64,000 nucleotides of DNA from Streptomyces sp. NBC_01235 (GCF_035989285.1 NZ_CP108513.1:4154001-4218000), one strand, 5' to 3'; shown: positions 1 through 7,824, numbered from the stretch's first letter. A program made the numbers and translations. The notes: generated by a model from the letters alone, not told the origin.

Positions 1-692
1 CGGCTCCGCCGCTGCTGTCCCTGGAGCACATCGACGTCCTGGTCCCGCGCCGGCGCCGGCTGCGCTCGACGGGCTGCGCGCACCTCATCCGCACCCCCGT
101 CCTGCCGGCTCCCGACCAGGCCACGGGAGTCCCGGTGGCGCCGGTGCCGCGCGCGCTGGCCGACGCGGTGGCACAGCTGACGGACGCGGGGGCGGTACGG
201 CGGCTGCTGTCGGAGGCGGTACGCGGCGGCCACTGCGAACCGACGGCGGTCGTAAGGGAGTTGAACGACGCGAAGCTGCTGAGCCGGCCGCACGTGGTGG
301 ACGCGGTGGACTCGCTGCTCGCGGAGGGCCGCGTGATCGCGGAAAACCGCCTGTACACGATGGTGCGCAAGCACGGCCTCCCCGACCCGGTGTGGAACGT
401 GGACCTCCGCCTGCCGGGCGGCCTCCACCTGGGCGGCCTGGACGCGTACTGGCCGGAGCAGGCGGTGGCGGTGGAGCTGGACACGCGGGCGCCGCGGCAG
501 GACGAGGACGCGCTGTGGTCGGAGTACGCGCGCAAGCGCGAGCACCTGGAGCGACTCGGCATCACGGTCGTGTACATCACGCCGAAGAAGCTGAGGGACT
601 CGCCGGAACAGCAGGCCGTGGTGGTCCGCACGGCCCTGATGGCATCGGGCGACAGGGACCCGGCCGCGTATGTCGTGGTGCTGCCCCGGTAG
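1..692 (+). CDS. AbiEi-like / DUF559-fold protein, 5' end outside the window
   Basis: The frame is open from the left edge, so the start codon is not visible; 229 residues remain. The middle part (PRALADAVAQL, then a run of helices with LLSEAVR) resembles AbiEi-type antitoxin-like regulators common in actinobacteria. The last 80 residues (DAYWPEQAVAVELD, then KREHLERLGITVVYIT) fit the DUF559/Vsr-like nuclease fold, with acidic residues on a strand and a later Lys. In this family the fold is often kept without known activity. No toxin partner is visible inside the window; one could lie to the left. The call is fairly safe at the level of fold, but the function is unknown. Confidence 0.6.
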   Translation, partial: APPLLSLEHIDVLVPRRRRLRSTGCAHLIRTPVLPAPDQATGVPVAPVPRALADAVAQLTDAGAVRRLLSEAVRGGHCEPTAVVRELNDAKLLSRPHVVDAVDSLLAEGRVIAENRLYTMVRKHGLPDPVWNVDLRLPGGLHLGGLDAYWPEQAVAVELDTRAPRQDEDALWSEYARKREHLERLGITVVYITPKKLRDSPEQQAVVVRTALMASGDRDPAAYVVVLPR

Positions 693-757
693 TGACGGAT
701 CGGGGCGGGCCCAGGAGGGGAGAGGAGGGGCCGCCGGGGCCGGACCCTGCGGCCCCT

Positions 758-945
758 CCTCATGTCGTCATGGTGTTCCGTGCCGCTGCACGCCCTTCGC
801 AAGGGGCACCCCGTGCCGACCCGGTCGGTGAGTTCGGTGCGCAGTGCGGCGAGTTCGGCCATGCGGGCGTCGATGATCCGGATCTTCTCCTCGAACAGCG
901 CCGAGAGGGCGTCCGCCGTGTCGGGGCCTCGCGCAGTTCCGGGCG
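758..945 (-). pseudogene. C-terminal remnant of a MerR-family regulator
   Basis: In one minus-strand frame about 45 residues read like the dimerisation helix and tail of a MerR regulator: EEKIRIIDARMAELAALRTEL followed shortly by GCPL. No start codon, DNA-binding helix-turn-helix or proper stop goes with it. At its upstream end it runs straight into a fragment of another gene on the opposite strand. The simplest reading is a deletion that removed the start of this regulator and of its divergent neighbour. The match rests on pattern recognition of the helix and the Cys-Pro-Leu ending, not on a search. Confidence 0.45.
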
Positions 946-1379
946 AGCGCCTGGTACGACCTCGTCGTGGCGGCCGGCTTCGCGACGCCGTGGACGTACG
1001 CGCTGGTGCACGACCGGTTGCCGTCGTGGGGCCGGGCGTGGGGGCTGGGGGTTTTCCCCGAAGCCGACCCCGCGCAGGTCCTGTACGCGAACCTGATGGG
1101 GTCGGTGGTCGTCGCCCGGGCCTTCCGCGCGTCGTCCGGCCACTGCCGGTGCACGGGATCTTCGACGGGGGCGCGCGTGCCCCGTTCACGGCGTGGCAGG
1201 CGTACGCACTGGCTCAGGGGGCGCCACGGTTCCTGTGGGTGTCCCTGGGCGTCGAGGCGGCGTTCGGGGTGGTGCAGTTGGTGCAGTTGGTGCAGTTGGT
1301 GCAGTTGGTGCAGTCGGTGCCGTGGGCACGGAGAACCGGCGGAGGCGGGCTCGACCCCGTCAGTCTTCCCCAGAGGTGA
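922..1379 (+). pseudogene. Frameshifted small membrane protein
   Basis: The first part reads WYDLVVAAGFATPWTYALVH and LYANLMGSVVVA in one frame. The continuation, HGIFDGGARAPFTAWQAYALA and FLWVSLGVEAAFGVVQL, lies in another frame. Together they give the four hydrophobic segments of a small integral membrane protein family that I recognise but cannot name. The frame change falls near 1110-1140. No start codon with a ribosome binding site is present, so the gene is also truncated at its 5' end, where it abuts the MerR remnant. The 3' end carries the 9-bp repeat described separately. Confidence 0.45.
1272..1316 (+). repeat. Five tandem copies of GTGCAGTTG
   Basis: Nine-bp units start at 1272, 1281, 1290, 1299 and 1308; only the last has a mismatch (GTGCAGTCG). 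They sit at the end of the frameshifted membrane-protein remnant and encode repeated Val-Gln-Leu there. Such a unit can expand or contract by slippage without a frame change. Confidence 0.9.
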
Positions 1380-2562
1380 CACTCAGGGCGGTGCCCGCGT
1401 AGACGCGGTCGATCAGGGCCGCGTAGGACGCGATCATCCTCGTCCGGCTGAAGCGTTCGCGGCTCGCGGCGAGGGCCGGGGCGAAGGCGGAACGGTTCGC
1501 CACCGCCTCGGTCCAGGCCGCCGCGATCACGTCCGGGTCCGGCGGGGTCACGATGCCGTGGCCCGCGACGATCACCGCGCTGTCGCCGACGTCCGTGGCC
1601 ACCGGGACGGCCCCGCACATCATGCCCTCGACGAGGCACAGGGGGGCCGCCTCGCCCCAGGAGGAGGTGAGCGCAACCACGTCGGCGGCCGCGTAGACCG
1701 CCTCCATGTCGTGGCGTACGCCGAGGAGATGCAGGCCGACGCGGTCCCGCGCGCCGAACGCCGCCGCGATGTCCGCGGCCAGCCCCGGGTTCGCCGCCGT
1801 CATGCCCGCCCCGCACATCAGGACGTGCCCCTCCGGCACGGCGTCCAGCCAGGCCCTGGCCGCCGCCAGGAGCAGGGGGACGTTCTTCATGCCGTCGTAG
1901 CGGGCCGCGAAGACGACAACCGGGGCGGCGGCCGGGATGTCCAGGGACGTGCGGACCGCGAGGCGTCGGGGCGCGTCCGGGCGGAAGCGGATCAGGTCGA
2001 CGCCGTTCGGGATCACGTGGAGCAGGCCGGACGGAACGCCGGCCGCCTCGTACGCGGCCCGGGTCGACTCCGCACAGCACACGGCCGCCGCCACCGTGCC
2101 GTCGGCGATCGCGGCCTTGAGGTCGCCGAGGGCGCGGCCCTGGTTCTCGGGGTCGGAGCGGTGCAGACAGACCACGACCGGGCGGCGCGGCAGGCCCGCC
2201 TGGCGGAGGAGGGCGAGAGGCTGTTCCTTGAGGGAGAGGATGACGTCCGCGTCGGCCGTCGCCCGAGCGGTATCGGCCAGCTCCGGGCCACTGAAGACGG
2301 CCGGATCCGTACCACCGGATCCGAACGTACGACCGAGGGACGTGACGCCCACCTCGGCCGCCGTCAGCTTCCGGTAGCAGGCGTCGTCCTCCATCCGCTG
2401 GCGGGTGGCCTCGCGGTGCACCTCGCCGTGGACACTCAGCACCCGGTGGTGCTGGCCGCCTTCGCGCAGTCCCAGCACCACATCGCTGTGCACGATCCGG
2501 GCCCCTCCGGAGAAGAACCCCTCGTAGACCGAGAGCACCCGCAGTCCGTTTCCCCTGCGCAC
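1360..2562 (-). CDS. Glycosyltransferase family 4-like protein
   Basis: This 400-residue protein has the GT-B layout of family 4 glycosyltransferases, which move a sugar from a nucleotide sugar to an acceptor. The N-terminal half opens with LRVLSVYEGFFSGGAR, the usual acceptor-domain start with a Gly-Gly loop. The C-terminal half has PNGVDLIRFRPDA, then VVFAARYDGMKNVPLLLAAA, then SSWGEAAPLCLVEGMMCGAVPVATD, which carries the E-x7-E-like nucleotide-sugar motif. GTG is the start, preceded by a weak GGGTGA. Acceptor and donor are unknown; no cell-wall or capsule cluster surrounds it. It lies alone between the broken genes and the five-gene block, so it could belong to either. Confidence 0.85.
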   Translation of the reverse strand: MRRGNGLRVLSVYEGFFSGGARIVHSDVVLGLREGGQHHRVLSVHGEVHREATRQRMEDDACYRKLTAAEVGVTSLGRTFGSGGTDPAVFSGPELADTARATADADVILSLKEQPLALLRQAGLPRRPVVVCLHRSDPENQGRALGDLKAAIADGTVAAAVCCAESTRAAYEAAGVPSGLLHVIPNGVDLIRFRPDAPRRLAVRTSLDIPAAAPVVVFAARYDGMKNVPLLLAAARAWLDAVPEGHVLMCGAGMTAANPGLAADIAAAFGARDRVGLHLLGVRHDMEAVYAAADVVALTSSWGEAAPLCLVEGMMCGAVPVATDVGDSAVIVAGHGIVTPPDPDVIAAAWTEAVANRSAFAPALAASRERFSRTRMIASYAALIDRVYAGTALSVTSGED

Positions 2563-2693
2563 ACGATCACCCGCCTTGCACCGATATCAAGCCATCCCCC
2601 GTGAAGTGCGGGTTAGCCGATATGAGGCGGTACGGACGTTTCGTACAGATGAACGCGGCGTCACATGTCCGCGCATGCTGTGTGACACGCAGG

Positions 2694-2924
2694 TCACTCG
2701 TCGGCCGGGGACGGGGCGTCGTCCTCGTTGACGTACAGGTTGCCGTTCTGGACGGAGAAGGAGGTGCCGTGTTCCTTTGCCGTGTTCGTCTGCGTAGGGC
2801 CGGCGGGCTGTGGTTCTCCGGCCGCCTCGACCTTGTTGCCGTTGCCGGCCACGACGACACCGGAGGCGTTGCCGCCGATGTGGACGGTGTTCTTGGTGGG
2901 GTGCTTGGGGTGCTTGCGGGGCAT
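2694..2924 (-). CDS. 76-residue Asn/Gly-rich protein with two tail motifs
   Basis: The ATG at 2924 has AGGAG 8 bases upstream and lies 11 bp after the stop of the STAND NTPase gene, so the two are almost certainly co-transcribed. The protein has no hydrophobic segment. It is essentially two short motifs joined by a Pro-rich linker: NTVHIGGNASGVVVAGNGNK near the N-terminus, which matches the N-terminus of the NTPase, and QTNTAKEHGTSFSVQNG near the C-terminus, which matches the end of the small protein at 7393-7824. It ends in an acidic tail. I recognise no named family. The shared motifs suggest an adaptor or assembly partner that links both halves of the block. Confidence 0.75.
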   Translation of the reverse strand: MPRKHPKHPTKNTVHIGGNASGVVVAGNGNKVEAAGEPQPAGPTQTNTAKEHGTSFSVQNGNLYVNEDDAPSPADE

Positions 2925-2935
2925 GGGCCTGGCTC

Positions 2936-5428
2936 CTAGGACTCGCGGGTGAGCGTGAAGGAAGTGCAGGTGGTGCACGACACCGTGTCGTCGACGCCCG
3001 ACGTCATCTGGGTGGTGACTTCGGCGGTGTCACCGTCCGGGTCGAGGGTGATCGTCATCAGTGCCTCGCCGAGGACGGCCGGATCGCAGCTGTCGTCCGC
3101 TTCGTCGTACAGCGGTTGCGTGCTGGTGTAGGTGTCGCCGCTGCCGGTGAACTCCATGGTCTCGGTGCCGCCGCAGGGTTTCTCGCTCGTCACCGTGTAG
3201 CTGCCGTATCCGGACTCGACGAACTCGAGCGTCCCTCCCTCGCTCGAGGACCAGATCCCCGCGAGGCCGGTCTCCGCGGATTCCGTCACCTCCGGTTCCG
3301 TCTCCTCGAGACCGGTGTCCGACGAGTCGTCCGTGTACGGCGGATCAGTGTTGTACAGGTCCGTGTCGAACAGTGGCGTCTGGACGACCGAGCTTCCCGT
3401 GGTCGGCTCGTTCGCGTTCTGGTTCCGGTTCTGGTCCACGGCCACCGCACCGATGACGATCGCGGCGACCACCGCGATCACCTTGAGGGCCGCGGCCGCC
3501 CCGGCCGTCCCGACGGTTCCCGCCGTCCCCGCCGTCCCTGCCGTCCCTGCCGTCCCTGCCGTCCCCGCGGACGTGGCCCCCGCTGCCGACGAATGGGCGA
3601 CGGCGCCGGTCTCCCCCACGCCGGGCGGCGGCGTCGCGAGCGCGTGGTGGGCGGTCGTCACCGGGTCGGCATGGACCGTGGTCCCGTGCGTGGCCGCACT
3701 GTGCGCGGACGTCGGATCCGGAACCGACCCCGACGAACCCGCGCTGTGGGCGGACGTCGGATCGGCGCCCGGTCCCGATCCAGATCCCGGTCCGGACCCC
3801 GGTCCCGACGAAGCCGCGCTGTGCCCAGCCGACGGGTCCGGAGCCGTCGAGCCGCTCACTCCCTGTCCGGCGCCGCCGTCCGTGTGCGGTGAGCCGAGTG
3901 CTGTTCCGCCGTCGGGAGGCGCGGGCTGGGGCTGGGGCGGCACGTACTGCTGGGCCGCCGTCGCGGCGTTCGCGCCGTGCAGGTCCCCCAGCTGGCGCCA
4001 CAGAACCGCCGCTTCCGCCAGCAGCACTCCCGCCAGGACCCGGTTGCCCGTCAGGAAGTTGCGTACGCCGCGCTCGTGCGTGAAGTACGCCGCCGCCTGG
4101 CGGTCGCCCGCGCGCTGGGCCGCGGGCAGGCCCTGGTCGAGGAGGCGGCCCCAGACGCCGAAGCGGAGGGACCGGGCGAGGGCGGGTGAGGCGGCGCGTA
4201 CGACCTGGACGGCGAGGTCCGGCCGGTCCGCGTGCTCGGCGAGCTCGGCGACCATTTCCAGGGCCTTAGCGTGGTCGGCGACCTGGGCCGGGGTCGTCGT
4301 CGGCCGCGTCATCCACTCGGTGAAGTGCCGGCACAGGCGCTCCACCTCCGCGACGGACGGCTCCAGGCCGGCGCCGACGCGCTCCCGCAGCGCCGGGACG
4401 ACGTCCGTCACGACGCGGTAGCCCCGCTCCGTTTCCTGGGCGAGGCCGAGGCCGGCCAGGTCCGCGCACAGGGCCGTCGGATCCGCGGCCTCGCTCAGGG
4501 CGCCGATGTGCACCGGGTCCAGTTCGGCGTCGCCGAGGGTCGCCAGGAGGCGCAGGGCGCGCGTCGACGGGCCGTCGAGCCGGTCGAAGAGCAGGGGGAG
4601 CAGTTCCGCCACCGCGCCGGGCCGGGGCAGCGCCCCCTCGCCCGACGGGTCCAGGCGGGTGAGCGCCGCCGCGCGCAGCAGGAGCAGCGGCCGGCCGGAC
4701 GCGGTCTCCCACAGGGCCTCGGCGGTGCCCTGCTCGTCCGCCGCCGCCACCGGACGGCCCAGCTCGCGGGCCAGCAACTCCATCGCGGCGGCCCGGTCGA
4801 TCCCCTGGAGCGGCAGCGGTACCCCGTCGCCCAGCAGCGACCGGTCGCGGCCGGCGAAGACGAAGGTCGCGTGCGGGGCCGCGTCCATGAGAGTGCGCAG
4901 CTGCTCCGCGGTGTACTCGGCGTTGTCGACGTACACCGTCATCTCGATGCCGGTCATGAGGCGGCGCAGCTCGGGGCGCGACGGGGCGTAGCCGTGGGCG
5001 TCGTAGCAGGCTTCGAACATGTCCTGGGCGACGTCCTCGGGCTCCCGTCCCGTGGCGTCGAGGAACAGCACTCCGGCCGGTCCCGCGGCGAGGGTGTGGG
5101 CCGCGTGGCGCAGGAGCGCGCTCTTGCCGACTCCGGGCGGCCCCCACAACTGCACCGCCCCGCCGCGGGGGTCGGCCAGGGCTTCGGCAAGTGCCGCGAG
5201 TTCCGTCTCCCGGCCCAGCGGGGTGCCCGGTTTCCGGGGCAGCAGCGTGACCTGGTCGCGGCGTACGGGTTCGGGCCGCTCGCCCTCGAGAAGCACGGTC
5301 AGTGTCGACCCGTACTGCGGGCCGACCACCACGTTGTAATTGCCCGCGATCACGGGCGCGTTGGCGTCCCCGCCGACGTCGGCCCGGTTCACGGTGTTCC
5401 CACCGTCGCCTTCGTCCGTGCTCGCCAT
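2936..5428 (-). CDS. STAND-type NTPase with one membrane segment and an outer Cys-containing domain
   Basis: I chose ATG 5428, preceded by GAGGGCGGG; a GTG at 5482 would add 18 residues without a good ribosome binding site. Of 830 residues, 11-35 hold an Asn/Gly motif (NTVNRADVGGDANAPVIAGN). Next come a Walker A P-loop GPPGVGKS (96-103), a Walker B-like MTVYVDNAE and a sensor-like TFVFAGRDR, as in STAND/AAA_16 ATPases, then a helical region. After a long Pro/Gly/Ser-rich linker and an Ala-Gly-Thr repeat, one transmembrane helix (about 647-663) leads to a 165-residue C-terminal domain with four Cys (PCGG, DDSCD, SCTTC). STAND NTPases usually act as switch and scaffold in signalling or defence. 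Here the ATPase would be cytoplasmic and the Cys domain outside, which is unusual. Confidence 0.8.
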   Translation of the reverse strand: MASTDEGDGGNTVNRADVGGDANAPVIAGNYNVVVGPQYGSTLTVLLEGERPEPVRRDQVTLLPRKPGTPLGRETELAALAEALADPRGGAVQLWGPPGVGKSALLRHAAHTLAAGPAGVLFLDATGREPEDVAQDMFEACYDAHGYAPSRPELRRLMTGIEMTVYVDNAEYTAEQLRTLMDAAPHATFVFAGRDRSLLGDGVPLPLQGIDRAAAMELLARELGRPVAAADEQGTAEALWETASGRPLLLLRAAALTRLDPSGEGALPRPGAVAELLPLLFDRLDGPSTRALRLLATLGDAELDPVHIGALSEAADPTALCADLAGLGLAQETERGYRVVTDVVPALRERVGAGLEPSVAEVERLCRHFTEWMTRPTTTPAQVADHAKALEMVAELAEHADRPDLAVQVVRAASPALARSLRFGVWGRLLDQGLPAAQRAGDRQAAAYFTHERGVRNFLTGNRVLAGVLLAEAAVLWRQLGDLHGANAATAAQQYVPPQPQPAPPDGGTALGSPHTDGGAGQGVSGSTAPDPSAGHSAASSGPGSGPGSGSGPGADPTSAHSAGSSGSVPDPTSAHSAATHGTTVHADPVTTAHHALATPPPGVGETGAVAHSSAAGATSAGTAGTAGTAGTAGTAGTVGTAGAAAALKVIAVVAAIVIGAVAVDQNRNQNANEPTTGSSVVQTPLFDTDLYNTDPPYTDDSSDTGLEETEPEVTESAETGLAGIWSSSEGGTLEFVESGYGSYTVTSEKPCGGTETMEFTGSGDTYTSTQPLYDEADDSCDPAVLGEALMTITLDPDGDTAEVTTQMTSGVDDTVSCTTCTSFTLTRES

Positions 5429-5506
5429 GGCCACCCGCCCTCGTGTTCGTACCCGGTCCGTCCAGGCGGTCACGTTAGCCACGGGCGCTCACGGCACCCC
5501 CGTCAA

Positions 5507-5534
5507 ATTATGGTTTCGTGTCGGGCCCCTCCAA
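5507..5534 (-). promoter_or_regulatory. Candidate promoter of the STAND NTPase gene
   Basis: On the minus strand TTGGAG and CATAAT are separated by 16 bp, a vegetative-type promoter with a near-perfect -10. Transcription would start about 70 bp before the ATG at 5428. An inverted repeat TTCGA-GAAT-TCGAA lies further upstream at 5588-5601, and three copies of CTCACCGATC follow the end of the Crp-like gene. The promoter implies the NTPase can be expressed separately from the upstream regulator gene. Confidence 0.4.
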
Positions 5535-5637
5535 TTTCGCCACCCGCCGCACACAAGTGGACTCAACTCCCTTGAGGCAAACGGAAGTTCGAGAATTCGA
5601 AAGTTCACCGATCACGCTCGCCGCTCACCGATCGCGC

Positions 5638-6366
5638 TCACCGATCGCCGAAGGCGATGTCGCTCAGCCGGGAGAGGCTGTCCACGCGGATGGAGCGGTA
5701 GCCCGTGGTGACCGCTCCCAGGTCCCGGAACCGGCGCAGGGCCTTCTGCACGCTGGGCTCCGACGCGGCTGCCAGACCGGCGAGTTCGGGCTGGGTGATC
5801 GGCCAGCGGATCACGGCGCCCTCGCCGGCCCGCTCCCCGTACGTCATCACGAGATGGTGCAGCACTCGGGCCAGCCGCGTGGCCGCGTCGCAGCCGGTGA
5901 AGTTGACGCGGTGGGTGGTCGCGGAGCGCAGCTTGGCCACGACGGTCCGGTTGACGGCGTGGGAGATCCGGGGCTCGTCCCGGGTGCAGGCGAGGAAGTC
6001 CGCCCGGGTCACGCTCTGCGCGAGGACCGGCCCGCAGGTGGTCACCGTGGCCGAGCGGGGCTGTCCGTCCACCGCGGCGAACTCGCCGACCACGTCCCCG
6101 CCCATCCGGACGGCCAACAGGGCGTCGCGGTCGTCGTCGGCGTGCCCGGTGACCTTGACCAGGCCGTCGAGCAGGATCAGCACGAAGTCCGTCCGGTCCG
6201 CCTCCCGCATGAGCACCTTGTCGGGCGGGTAGCGCACCCGCGTCCCCAGGGCGAGCAGCAGGTCCCGGTCGGCCGGGCCCAGGCCTCCGAGCAGGCTCGA
6301 CGGCGGCCAGTCCCGCACCTCACCCGGCCGCCGCCCGTTCGCCTCGCGGCGCGCGTCGCCGTCCAT
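5638..6366 (-). CDS. Crp/Fnr-family transcription regulator
   Basis: The 242-residue protein has a cyclic-nucleotide-binding beta-barrel in its first half (YPPDKVLMREADRTDFVLIL, then GGDVVGEFAAVDGQPRSATV, the usual phosphate-binding cassette with GE and R-S-A) and a helix-turn-helix near the end (WPITQPELAGLAAASEPSVQ). The binding cassette keeps the Glu, Arg and small residues that contact cyclic nucleotide phosphate in Crp. The ATG is preceded by GAGAGGGG. It is divergent from a cyclase-like gene and upstream, on the same strand, of the STAND NTPase. The obvious inference is that it senses a nucleotide made by, or related to, the neighbouring cyclase-like protein, and binds the 18-bp repeats in the shared promoter region. 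Confidence 0.85.
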   Translation of the reverse strand: MDGDARREANGRRPGEVRDWPPSSLLGGLGPADRDLLLALGTRVRYPPDKVLMREADRTDFVLILLDGLVKVTGHADDDRDALLAVRMGGDVVGEFAAVDGQPRSATVTTCGPVLAQSVTRADFLACTRDEPRISHAVNRTVVAKLRSATTHRVNFTGCDAATRLARVLHHLVMTYGERAGEGAVIRWPITQPELAGLAAASEPSVQKALRRFRDLGAVTTGYRSIRVDSLSRLSDIAFGDR

Positions 6367-6429
6367 GGCCCCACCCCTCTCCCAAGGGATCGATCACACC
6401 ACCCGGACTCAGTGTGCGCCCCGAACCCC

Positions 6430-6483
6430 GGTTTCCTACGCGACCCGGTATTCCTACGAGACCCTGTATTCCTACGAGTTGTT
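6430..6483. promoter_or_regulatory. Three 18-bp direct repeats between the Crp-like and cyclase-like genes
   Basis: The core TTCCTACG recurs at 6433, 6451 and 6469, exactly 18 bp apart, inside three 18-bp units; units 1 and 2 continue similarly (CGACCCG and AGACCCT). They lie about 110 bp before the cyclase-like start and 65 bp before the Crp-like start, the right place for an operator controlling both. The same bases read as FLRDPVFLRDPVFLR in one frame, but the good ribosome binding site at 6592 argues against translation here. Confidence 0.6.
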
Positions 6484-6591
6484 CGTGCCGCACCAGGAGA
6501 ACAGTGGACACCGGGGGACGGGACGGCGCGGGCGCGCACACCCGCGTTCCGCGCCGTGCCGCACCCCGCCGCCGATCCGGAGAAGGGCCGC

Positions 6592-7368
6592 ATGGAAGCA
6601 CAGTGGGAGTACCGGGCCGTACTGGCCGTGGACATCGAGAAGTCGTCGGGGCGGGGGAACGTGGCACTGCTGCGCAACCGCGAGGCGCTGCGGACGCTGC
6701 TCCGCGAGGCGTTCCGTCGCAGCGGCGTCGACTGGGAGCGTTGCGTGCGGGCCGATCTGGGCGACGGTCTGCGCGTGACGGCACCGGCGGGGACGCCGAA
6801 GGCGCGTCTGGTCCACCCCCTCGTCCAGGAGCTCGCCGGCCTGCTGCGCGACCACAACAGCGCCCAGGACGACCGCGCGACCCGGATCCGGGTCCGCGTC
6901 GCGCTCCACGCCGGGGAGGTCTCCCTCTCGCCGGACGGCGAGGTCGCGGGCAGCCCGCTGGAGATCCTGGCTCGCCTGCTCGACGCGCCTGCCGCACGCG
7001 CGGCCCTTGCCCGGGCTCCGCGGACCGTGCCCGTGTCACTGCTGCTGTCGCAGCACGTCCACGACGAGACGGTACGACACGGCTATTCGGGCATCGATCC
7101 GGCCGCCTTCCGCAAGGTCGAGGTCAAGGTGAAGGAGTTCACCGCCGCCGCGTGGCTGCACACCCCCGGCTGGCTGCCGCCGGACGAGGCGGAGAAAGCG
7201 GAGAAAGCGGAGAAGGCGGCGGAGCCGGGGGACGACGTGGCCGCGGCAGGCCGGCGTGACGGGTCGTCTCAGGGCGCCTCGAAGCAGGTCAACAAGGCGT
7301 CGAGGAAGGGTGTCGTCTACGCCGCCCAGAACGGCGACCAGCACATCCGCATCACCGGAAAGCGATGA
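6592..7368 (+). CDS. Class III nucleotidyl cyclase-like protein with a C-terminal tail motif
   Basis: ATG 6592 is preceded by GGAGAAGG. The 258-residue protein shows the class III cyclase landmarks in order: first metal Asp in VLAVDIEKSS (D14), second metal Asp in ADLGDG (D58), the strand RVRVALHAGEV (101-110), and the helix GSPLEILARLL (120-130). In that helix the Arg of the catalytic Asn-x3-Arg pair is kept (R128), but the Asn position is Glu (E124), so the reaction may be altered or lost. A Lys/Glu repeat (EKAEKAEKAAE) leads to a tail KQVNKASRKGVVYAAQNGDQ that resembles those of two small proteins in this block. It is followed after 24 bp by the gene at 7393. Substrate and product are unknown. 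Confidence 0.7.
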   Translation: MEAQWEYRAVLAVDIEKSSGRGNVALLRNREALRTLLREAFRRSGVDWERCVRADLGDGLRVTAPAGTPKARLVHPLVQELAGLLRDHNSAQDDRATRIRVRVALHAGEVSLSPDGEVAGSPLEILARLLDAPAARAALARAPRTVPVSLLLSQHVHDETVRHGYSGIDPAAFRKVEVKVKEFTAAAWLHTPGWLPPDEAEKAEKAEKAAEPGDDVAAAGRRDGSSQGASKQVNKASRKGVVYAAQNGDQHIRITGKR

Positions 7369-7392
7369 GGGAGCGTCCATGGAGGAGTGCCC

Positions 7393-7824
7393 GTGAACGA
7401 CGAACTGGCCGTCCTGGCCCAGGCGGGGGCCGCCGCTCTGGTCACGGCGATGGCGACGGACATGTGGCTGGAGACGAGGGACACGGTCGTCGGCCTGTTC
7501 CGGCGCGCCGACCGCGACGGCGGCCATGACCACGGCGCCGGACTGGAGGGCCGGCTCGACGGCAACGCCGCACTCGTGCAGGACTCCGCCACCCCCGACG
7601 ACGTACGGCGGGCCCTGTTCGGCTACTGGACGCTGGAGTTGGCAGCGCTGCTGCGGCGCGACCCCTCCTGCGGCGAGCCCCTCGCCCGCCTCGCGTCCGG
7701 CGTCGACGCCACCCTGCTGAACGGGCTCCGGGCGAACGCGTCTGGACAGACGAACACGGCCCGGGACTCCGGCACCGTGTTCGCCGTCCAGTACGGGACC
7801 CAGCACGCCGACCGGCGACGGTGA
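7393..7824 (+). CDS. 143-residue helical protein with QTNTA tail motif
   Basis: GTG 7393 is preceded by GGAGGA with a 6-base spacer, which favours it over GTG 7387. It follows the cyclase-like gene by 24 bp and is surely in its operon. The first 115 residues are helical (ELAVLAQAGAAALVTAMATDMW, then DVRRALFGYWTLELAALLRRD). The C-terminus is QTNTARDSGTVFAVQYG, close to the end of the 76-residue protein at 2694-2924 and to the cyclase-like tail. I recognise the general type (small helical proteins beside actinobacterial NTPase conflict genes) but no named family. A role as adaptor or regulator of the cyclase-like protein is inference. Confidence 0.7.
   Translation: MNDELAVLAQAGAAALVTAMATDMWLETRDTVVGLFRRADRDGGHDHGAGLEGRLDGNAALVQDSATPDDVRRALFGYWTLELAALLRRDPSCGEPLARLASGVDATLLNGLRANASGQTNTARDSGTVFAVQYGTQHADRRR

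Noticed and set aside
6430..6483. 18-bp repeats considered as a CRISPR-like or plasmid-origin array
   Set aside because: Only three copies with no spacers between them and no cas or rep gene; their position between divergent genes fits an operator.
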